Of a stretch of 64,000 bases of DNA, positions 56,327 through 64,000 are shown piece after piece; positions within the stretch are counted from its first letter, which is position 1; every line of letters begins with the position of its first letter. The stretch is from Coriaria nepalensis (Eukaryota; Streptophyta; Magnoliopsida; Cucurbitales; Coriariaceae): the NCBI GenBank assembly GCA_027186245.1, contig CP114483.1, forward strand, positions 5,714,001 through 5,778,000, given 5' to 3'. The notes below the pieces were generated by a model, which saw nothing but the letters and a program-made list of their open reading frames with translations, searched no databases and was not told the DNA's origin. The position numbers and the translations under genes are program-made.

Positions 56327-58383
56327 TGAAAGTGTATGCCTGTCAAGCAAATCGGATTTTTACTCGATGGAGCAAATGCTTTTTGTGATACAGTTTTTAT
56401 GTGGATATTAGCAAGACTTTATTAATTGTCATTTATGAAAGTCATTTATTATTTATCATGTTTATTAACTTTGTTGGAATTAATATTATATATTTTATAA
56501 ATACATATCATAATAAAGTTCAATGTCTTGAGTTATGTACTCTAGAGACCATGATAGAGATAATGCCAGTAGAGACTTGAGTAACTAAAAGCTCTAAGAC
56601 ACAAAACGGTTCATTGTCCTAGGATCTCAAGAATTAACATCGATTCATATGGATAGAGAATCATGTAGTTCATCACCAAATTGTTAGGATAGCAAATCTC
56701 ATAGCCAGTGGTGTTAGTGGAACGTCATGATGATTGTGTGGGTGCTTAGTAGAGACTAAGGTATTAAACGTAACACTCAGATAATTCTTCATGGTAATTA
56801 ATTCTTATTGTTAATAAAAATTATCTAGTGACTATAGCACATGTGGTCCTTAGACATAAGACGCCTTGGTTTCTTGAGTACAAGGTTTCATACTTTGACA
56901 TCATTCCAATTGGCCCTTACCATGAGTGAACACAGGGTGAACCGTTGAGTATGAAATGTTGTTCGAGAAGGTTGTGAGTGGTAAATAGGGAATCTAAGGT
57001 TGTGAGTGGTAAATAGGGAATCTATCGCTTTCGTATTTTGAATGTTCTATGGATTATATACTTTATTGAACAAATAATCTTTGCAAAGTAGCGTGGTATG
57101 AAAGAATTTCTGTAAATCTATTGTCGATGTTCAGTAGAGTTATAATGGTTGAAATGATTTGTCTATTAGGATTTAACAATTAAATCATGTCCTTAGATGA
57201 ATCATGATACTAGCAAGATGGAAGGATTGGTATTGTAAGTTTACTATAGTCACAACGGGTTCTTTCAGAAGAAGTACTTCTCATCTCCTAGGTAGTCTTG
57301 ACACTGTACTAGAAGTCAATCTTAACTTGAAAATTTAAACTTATTTAATCATGAGATGATTAAATTAACTGTTTAATTTAAAAGGTTGTTTGAAATTAAA
57401 CAAATTACATTTGGAATTAAATAAAATCATAAATTTATGAAATACTCATGCTAGTGTGATGTAGAACCTAATTGTTCACACATATAAAATTCATAGTAAC
57501 TCAATTAAGATTTCATCAGAGAAAAGAAAATAATGAACCAAAACCATTTTAGGGTTAAAATGGTAATTTGACTTAAAGTTTGATTGTAAATGCAAAATGG
57601 TAATTATTAATTTATTAATTTTAATGTCATACACATCTGCTAGTATAATTAAGTGTGAGATTAATTTAATTATAAATTAATAAGTTATATAGGAACCTTT
57701 ATTTAATTTTAAAATTGTTCTACAGGTTCATATTAATAACTGGACATTAAAGGGTTAATTGGTTGAATTATTCATTGGATTTTCATGAGCCAAATTAATC
57801 AAATGGTTGATTTAATATATGTGGATATAACATAACCCATATATGTGGCCGGCCATGTAATTGGGTTTGATCCATTTGATTAATCTAATATGATTAGAGT
57901 CCTAAGCTACTAGTAAACCTAATGTGATTAAAGTTGTAAGTTACAAGCTAACCTAATGTGGTGCCTATAAATATGACCTATGGGGTGGCTGAATAAATCA
58001 AGTAATCCAAAGCCTCCTTGGTCAAAAATTGTGAGAGAAAAAAAGAGTGTTTTATCCCATCCCTTTCTTCGAGTTTATTAGCTGATGTGTTGAGATTTGA
58101 AGTACAAACTTAACTGTGAAACAAGTCGTGTATACATGGGCGACTCCCATCTCCTTCAAAGAAGAGTTATGTATAAAGAAGAGAGGTACTCCTTAACTTA
58201 GTCTTCATTTAATTATGATGTGATTTTACTATGCTTTATGTAAAATAGATTATATGAGATATTATTGTTGTATGATCGATTTTACTAGAAATGATGCATG
58301 CTAGGACATAATCTTATTAAATTTTAAATATTACTTCCACAACATTTACTCTGTATAAGTATGCGTGCATATGTTTCCTAATA
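56327..58383 (+). mobile_element. 5' LTR (type I) of a copia element, complete
   Basis: 2057 bp from TGAAAGTGTATGCCTGTCAA to TTTCCTAATA. TATAAATA at 57966-57973. Palindrome TGGCCGGCCA at 57846-57855 upstream of the promoter. A perfect 28-bp tandem duplication at 56968-57023. It sits only 50 bases after the primer-binding site of the preceding LTR, so it inserted in that element's leader. Followed by its own primer-binding site. Confidence 0.85.
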
Positions 58384-58384
58384 G

Positions 58385-58396
58385 TGGAATCAGAGC
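58385..58396 (+). other. Primer-binding site, initiator tRNA-Met type, one change
   Basis: TGGAATCAGAGC, one base from TGGTATCAGAGC, right after the LTR end. Confidence 0.8.
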
Positions 58397-58573
58397 AAAG
58401 GTCATATTAGAAAGCATGATTATTTTATGATTAATTGATGTATTGATGTTTGATATTGCATGTTCTTTATTTCCGAAATTTAATCAAGATGAATTTTTGA
58501 AGAATCAAAACCACCATTTTGAGCAGTAAATTGACGAAAGACCACCGTTCATGTCGATGAACCTCTATATAGG
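58397..58573 (+). mobile_element. Copia leader, left of the hAT insertion
   Basis: Start of the internal region of the element whose LTR is at 56327. The hAT element interrupts it; the leader seems to resume at 63465. Confidence 0.55.
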
Positions 58574-59149
58574 CAGAGGTGGAGTTCAAGCTAGCATAGC
58601 CCGGCCTGGCACAACATGAGTTAGGCATGGCATGGATTGTGTTGTGCCATGCATAACATGGGTTGGCTCATGTCGTGCCTATGCACATGTGCCCTTACCC
58701 AAAAATAAGGGCACGACATGACATAAGCACAGTAACAGGCCATAAAAAGTGCCTTTCTTGCTGTGCCGACCCGTTTTGACTCATAGCAACTTGAGGGCTT
58801 GCTTTTATAATTTTATTTTAAATAAGACAAGAGTTTTAAAGTAATTAGTAAAATACTAATACCATAAAATTAATTTATTTGTAAAATTTATATATTATTA
58901 ATCGTTCTTAATAGTTATTATTTAGTAAATTAGAAGTTACTATCATTACTAATTAAAATTATAAATAAATTATAAAAAATTATTTTTTGACCAAACAAGA
59001 TCTTGCATTAATCGAAAGGTTTCAACGTACAAAATGATTTTTGGTGAAAAAAACCCTCCCGGTCACAGTAGGGAACCGGTCATCAACTTATGATATGACC
59101 TAAAAATGAAAAATAAAAACAATAAAAATTTTACAATTACAAATCAAAT

Positions 59150-62100
59150 TCTATAAACTTCATAACTCTATCTTCTACGCCATCCTAGCTAGAACTAGAA
59201 TTTTCATTTTCGAGGTATAATGAATCAAAAACTCCGACTAAGTTCTCACTTTTCAAGCGATGTTGATCTCTTTTAAAGGCACATTCCCAATCTGTAGGCA
59301 CAATAATAATTCCACCATTTCTGGTCTTAATGATGTTCTTTGATCAGTAATAATTAGTCCACCTATGCTAAAAGTCACTTCTGAGGAAACTATTGAAACC
59401 AAAATAGTTAGGACGTCGTGTGCCAATTCAGCATATGTTGGAAACCTGAACGAGTTTATCTTCCACTATTCCAAAATATTAAAGTCACTTTCTTCATCCC
59501 AATCACCTCTAAGATATTTTAAAAGCTCACCATATTGCAAACTAGTAGACCTGTCGATCATGATCAAAGGCCTCACCAATTTCAAAACTGGACCATCTTG
59601 CTTAGAACTTAAAATTGAGGAACACTTCTGCTTTGAGAGTACTTCTACAACATATATTCTATTTATTTTTTCTTCCATCGTTGAGGTTGCGAGTCACTGT
59701 ACTTGTTTTCATAAACACAAAAAACTTTAAGCAACTTATCAGAAGCGTTTGCAATTTGAGTAGTGTAATCAAAATTTAAGTTATCACTAATAAAAGTAAG
59801 AATTTTTTTTATAACTTTCAAGCTTAATCCTAGGATCTAAAATGACTCTTAAAGAATACAAGAGCGGAATATCAAACAAATATATTTTTTAAAAATTCCT
59901 TCATTTAATTACAATAGATCCGAAAAGAATATCATCAACATACAGGCCGAAAATTGAAGCCAGTTTAAGAAGTTCTAGAAGAACCAATAGTGAAGTTGGA
60001 TAATAAATACCAAAAAGAAACACGGTGGAGTTATAACAAACTTTTAAAATAAATTAATTTTACCTTTTTTCCGATTATAAAATAAATTAATCTCATTACT
60101 AAAAAGAAAAGCATGTTTTAACATAGTATAAGTAGAATTCCACCTAACATCCATATCAACAGAAAATTTTCTGGGTTTCTTTTTAAGGATGCATAAAAAC
60201 ATTTAAATGTAGAAACACGCAAACTTGACAAGCACAACGTTAATGCATAAATATGCCACCATTATATCCATTTAATTCGGATTGTAAAAATATTTATAGC
60301 TCTTGTGTTCATAGAAGCATTATCTAAGGTGATTAATATACATTGTTTTATATTAAACTCACCTAAAACTTGTAAAATTATTTCAGAAATATTTTTAGGG
60401 TTATTTTCATGCTCAATTACTCTAAAACCTATGTTTTTTTTCTTTTATACTCATTTAGAATCTAAATAATATGTGACTATAGAAAAACAATCTTGCTTAG
60501 ATCGAGCACTCCAAATATCCGAAGTTAACGCAATTATAATATGAGGTGCTCCTAATTCTAATTTTAAAGCATCATGTTATTTTTTAAAATATAATTCTAA
60601 ATAGTTTCTAATTGCATTTCTAGTTTTTTTTTTTTTTTACAATAGAGCGGATTATACCATTTTTTAATAAAATCTTCAAAATCTTCATCTTTACCAAAAC
60701 TTATAGGTAAATCAAAAATAACAATAAATCTAGCTAAGCCTCCTCTAATTCTTGCATCGTCATAGGATCAATTACTAATCGTACTCTCTTGTTGAAAAGC
60801 AAGAGTAGATTGAGTTATACGTGTATAAGTGACTAGTACCACCCATGGCTTTTGCAATTAATTTTTTATTACATACCTTGCATACACCAAATATGGCCAC
60901 TTTACATTTTTCAACTGGTTGGTATATTTTTTCAAAACAATTCCAAACTTTCGTAGTAGGAGCCTTCTTCTTATATTTTTCTTGTTGGGCATAGTGCCCT
61001 AAAAGCATGTAATAAGTATAATTTTATGAAATTAATAAAAGTGACAATTTTGTATATAATTGTTTGAATGTTTTATTATTGAATAATGACTATAATCTTG
61101 TATTAGTACGAGAGAATTAAGATTATAGATAATGAATTACATTGTCTGCAACATATTATAGTATGGAATCTTTGATTGATGGTTGCTAGTATGATCTACT
61201 AGCATTATGAATGCAAGTGATCTAGATCCAAATCACACACCTTAGTGGAGGTGCTTTATATAATTGGATTATATAGGACATGACTCAATATGAACTAATT
61301 CTTTATCAACATACCATTTGTCATAAAGAATTTTATTCATATCAATAGATGATCATATGTTGATCAATATGAATTCTGAGTACTCATTAACTCTTGTTTT
61401 TGTCAACTGGATCTTTTGATTCACTTGTCACAGTTTATTTGTAAAATAGGCTAAAGAGTCTTATTTTGGTGATTCGTTAGGATAAGCGGCTAGGAACATG
61501 ATTTACAGATATGGAATCCAAACCTTCTTCATAGAAGATTTTATGTTGGTTCCCTTAAGAGTTAATTCTGGAATTGAATGGTTTTGAACTCAAATTTATA
61601 ATTATTTTATAAATTAACCATTCACTAGTGGATTAATAGTACTTATGGATAAAAAAATAATAAGAGGGGTAAAACGATAATTTTGACTAGCTCTAATTAT
61701 GAATCAATTATTGGAGGATTAAATTACATATGATTATAATATCAATATGGATTACTAGAGATTGCTCAGTAATTTGTTCTATAATTGCAAGCGTACATCC
61801 CACATTTGTAGTCAAATAATATTAGGATTAATATATAAGATTTATTATATTGAAAAGTTCAATCAATAATCTAATTTATTGGAGCTTGGAATTATAGGTC
61901 TATGGTCCTCAGGTCGTCTCTGTAAAACTCTGTATAGATTAAGAGTGATAAAGGTAGAGAAAGGGTTTATTTGTAAGGAAAATAGTTTTATGGGGCAAAT
62001 ATGTAATTATGAGATAATTTGTATTAATTAGTTAATTAGAGAATTAAAGAGAATGAATTAATTAAAAGATGTATTTAAATATTATAGTGATTTCTGAAAT

Positions 62101-62971
62101 TCATTATATATAATTAATATATATATTATTTTGAATTAAATATGTTATCTAATATTAAGTTATTATGAGATATCAATTTAATATTAAGATTAAACAAGTA
62201 AAATTTAAATTGGTTTGAGAAACTAATTTAAAATTCAAATAAAATATGATTTTGTTTAAAATAGATAAGATTTTATTTTAAATAAGATTTGAAAAGATTT
62301 GATAGAATAAAATAAGGATATAACACAATCACAATGTGATATGAGTCACAAGCATATCACTATGCTTGCACAATGATAGTGGCCGGCCATCAGAGTGGAA
62401 AAGTGGCAGTGGCAATCTTATAATTATGTTACAAGGGTCTCATTATTTTATTATTATTTAATATTATCTTTGAATTATTAATTCAAATTAATTTTAAAGT
62501 GTTTTAAATAAAAAATAATGTTAAAATAGAAACCCACATAGAATTATATAAATACATCTTATTCTAATTATTTTAGAAGAAGAAAAAAAAGGAGGTGAAT
62601 GAAAAAGAGAAGAGATCACCTAAGAGTTTGTTGAGTATCAATTTGGAAGATCCTAGTATAACTCTTAATGATTGATTTACATGGACTAAGATATGATTCC
62701 TCAATCTAGTGTTTAAGATTAATTTATGTATATATAAAGGATCGCTAAAAGTTTTTAGAAAATTCTTGTTATATACTAAGGCGAACAATCGCTTCTGCTA
62801 CAAATTTTTCTTCTCGATTTCCAACATTTCAAATGTTGTTGTACTCAGCGTATCTTCTTGTGTTTCCTCTATATCATTGCCAATGTCATTGAGTATATCC
62901 ATATAGTCTTCAATAGTTATGTTGTTCTCGGAGTAACCAAAATCGAAAATATTTTCATGGTGGGAATTCAT
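59150..62971 (-). pseudogene. hAT transposase, split by a solo LTR
   Basis: Minus strand. Start ATG at 62969-62971 (MNSHHENIFDFGYSENN, then DILNDIGNDIEETQED). The LTR (60983-62826) interrupts it; coding resumes with EKYKKKAPTTKVWNCFEKIY and a BED zinc finger (CKVCNKKL, GGTSHLYTY; the second histidine of the finger is tyrosine). Further: DEDFEDFIKKW-like text, DVRWNSTYTMLKHA (R-W-N-S-T motif of hAT), then the C-terminal dimerisation domain FSIGGLIITDQRTSLRPEM with VELLLCLQ at 59290-59395. Stops and frameshifts throughout the middle. The protein would cut and paste hAT DNA; this copy is dead. Confidence 0.87.
60983..62826 (+). mobile_element. Solo LTR (copia-type), 1844 bp, inside the hAT gene
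   Basis: TGTTGGGCATAGTGCCCTAA at the start, ..CGATTTCCAACA at the end: TGTTGG/CCAACA terminal inverted repeat. Flanks TTTCT (60978-60982) and TTTCA (62827-62831), a 5-bp duplication with one change. TATATAAATA at 62546-62555 and TGGCCGGCCA at 62380-62389 support plus orientation. Unrelated in sequence to the type I/II LTRs. The hAT reading frame continues on both sides. Confidence 0.88.
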
Positions 62972-63464
62972 TTCCTACATTAAAATAATAGTAAATATTA
63001 GAACTTATTAATATAAATTAATAAATATAATATAAAACGTAAAAATAAACATAAGTAAGTAACAACTTACAATGATTCAAATTCAATCGATGAAAACTTC
63101 ACGGTTGAGAATCAGAATTTGATAGTATGTACAGTTTTTAGAAAAAAGAATTAGAGAGAGATTGAGAAGAATTAGAAATAGATTATAGAGAATTATATAA
63201 TAGAGATTGAGAAAAATATGAAAAATTAGAAAGAAAGGGGCTGGCCCACAGACATAGGCCTAGGCCTGTACTTAGGCAGCCAAAAAGGGTTGTGTTGTGC
63301 TCCGGGCCAGCACGACTTGTGAAATTTGTGTTGTGACGTGCAAGCATACGTGCCCGCAGAGTAGTGAATGACACGGCCCGACACCTCTGCCTTACCCGTG
63401 CTCGTGTTGTGCTTTTTATCATATCGTGTCGTGCGTGCTGGCCTAACCCATTTTTCCACCTCTA

Positions 63465-64000
63465 GGTATAGGATTGGTGTACAGTGAGCTGGACTCACCG
63501 CACATCGGCATGAAATTCTTCATATCTAGTGTTCTAGCCGTTGGATCGTTCTAAAATATTTTGAATAGGTATATAAGACAATTTTGAAGAACACTACTAA
63601 ACAGATTGTTGATCAAAAACTTAAGGAGGTGGCAACGGGTGCCGCAAGCAGCATTGTCGATGTTGTAGCGCTAATGCAGAATCCTACTGTGCAACGGCAT
63701 GAAATTCGTCATATCTAGGATTCCAACAGTTTGATCGTTCTGAAATTTTCAAAATAGGTAGACCACCTGATGGATTGTCGATCGGAAACCCGATCAGCAG
63801 TGCATGCTACTTGATTGAAGCACCCTGTGGGTTGTTGCCCTTGTTGGCGATAGCAATTATGACATGGACACATGATTAAAATGAAGTAAACAAGATTGGA
63901 TTAGATCTAAGCACTTGTTTCAATTCCATGAACATAACATTGTCATGCATCAAGAGATAAAATAATAATAATGGATGAATAATTAAAAAAATAATTAACG
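63465..64000 (+). mobile_element. Copia leader, right of the hAT insertion
   Basis: Non-coding. Contains a ~60-base direct repeat: CGGCATGAAATTCTTCATAT.. at 63507 and CGGCATGAAATTCGTCATAT.. at 63694 (offset ~187), each followed by a TTGGATCGTTCTAAA-like stretch. CG-rich words (GATCGGAAACCCGATCAGC) resemble the leader part at 36720-36800. No gag start is seen before the window ends. Confidence 0.5.

Larger units (their letters stand above)
58574..63464 (-). mobile_element. hAT transposon, 4.9 kb, with a nested LTR
   Basis: Left end CAGAGGTGGAGTTC at 58574, right end ..TTTTTCCACCTCTA at 63464: terminal inverted repeats (C/T)AGAGGTGGA. Flanks TATATAGG (58566-58573) and GGTATAGG (63465-63472) agree at 6 of 8, fitting the 8-bp target-site duplication of hAT elements. 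Both ends carry the GC-rich subterminal words usual for plant hATs (GCCCGGCCTGGCAC left; GGGCCAGCACGAC, CGTGCTCGTG right). Without the nested LTR the element is about 3.0 kb. The transposase runs on the minus strand. Confidence 0.88.

Overview
The window looks like plant nuclear DNA from a repeat-dense, gene-poor (heterochromatin-like) region. It is AT-rich, and nearly every recognisable coding trace belongs to a plant-type transposable element: Ty1/copia, Ty3/gypsy (including a Tat-like lineage), L1-type LINEs, a tRNA-derived SINE, hAT, MULE (Mutator-like) and an En/Spm-like gene. I found no intact host gene, no rRNA or functional tRNA, and no CRISPR array. All element genes carry stops, frameshifts or truncations.

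Layout. 1-2.0 kb: tandemly duplicated ~0.5 kb units built on a 33-bp GTCGA-rich minisatellite, then a possible LTR end. 2.0-7.4 kb: copia leader, gypsy integrase and gag scraps, and a copia LTR with the end of its RNase H gene in front. 7.4-12.2 kb: a plus-strand gypsy element (gag, protease, RT, RNase H, start of integrase) cut off by a minus-strand LINE ORF2 fragment (12.2-14.0 kb). 14.0-16.7 kb: intron-containing En/Spm (Ptta)-like gene on the minus strand. 17.6-25.2 kb: a minus-strand Tat-like gypsy element with LTR and primer-binding site, split by a solo copia LTR at 19414-21380. 25.2-37.5 kb: a pile of ~1.5-2.6 kb copia LTRs in both orientations, two head-to-head junctions, two primer-binding sites, leaders, and a copia gag interrupted by a SINE with a perfect 14-bp target-site duplication. 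37.5-39.0 kb: a minus-strand LTR-like unit. 39.1-41.7 kb: a LINE with ORF1 and a poly(A) tail but no ORF2, lying against the 3' LTR of a fairly well preserved minus-strand copia element (41.7-45.2 kb). 46-52.5 kb: copia gag, a Ulp1-like peptidase gene (plus), hairpin-rich 83-bp repeats and a minisatellite, a second copy of the 8-12 kb gypsy family, and a MULE transposase (minus). 52.5-58.6 kb: copia LTRs in series with primer-binding sites. 58.6-63.5 kb: a 4.9-kb hAT element carrying a solo copia LTR, itself inserted in a copia leader that continues to the window end.

The genes form no host pathway. They are the gag-protease-integrase-RT-RNase H sets of retroelements and transposases of DNA elements, layered by successive insertions. 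The best-supported events rest on target-site duplications or on reading frames that resume on both sides of an insertion: the SINE at 34.7 kb, the LTR in the hAT at 61.0-62.8 kb, and the LTR in the Tat-like pol at 19.4-21.4 kb. The most unusual structures are the Ulp1/MULE convergent pair with hairpin arrays between them, the LTR inverted pair at 29.3-32.9 kb, and the ORF1-only LINE. All coordinates of degenerate elements are approximate to some tens of bases unless a terminal motif is cited.
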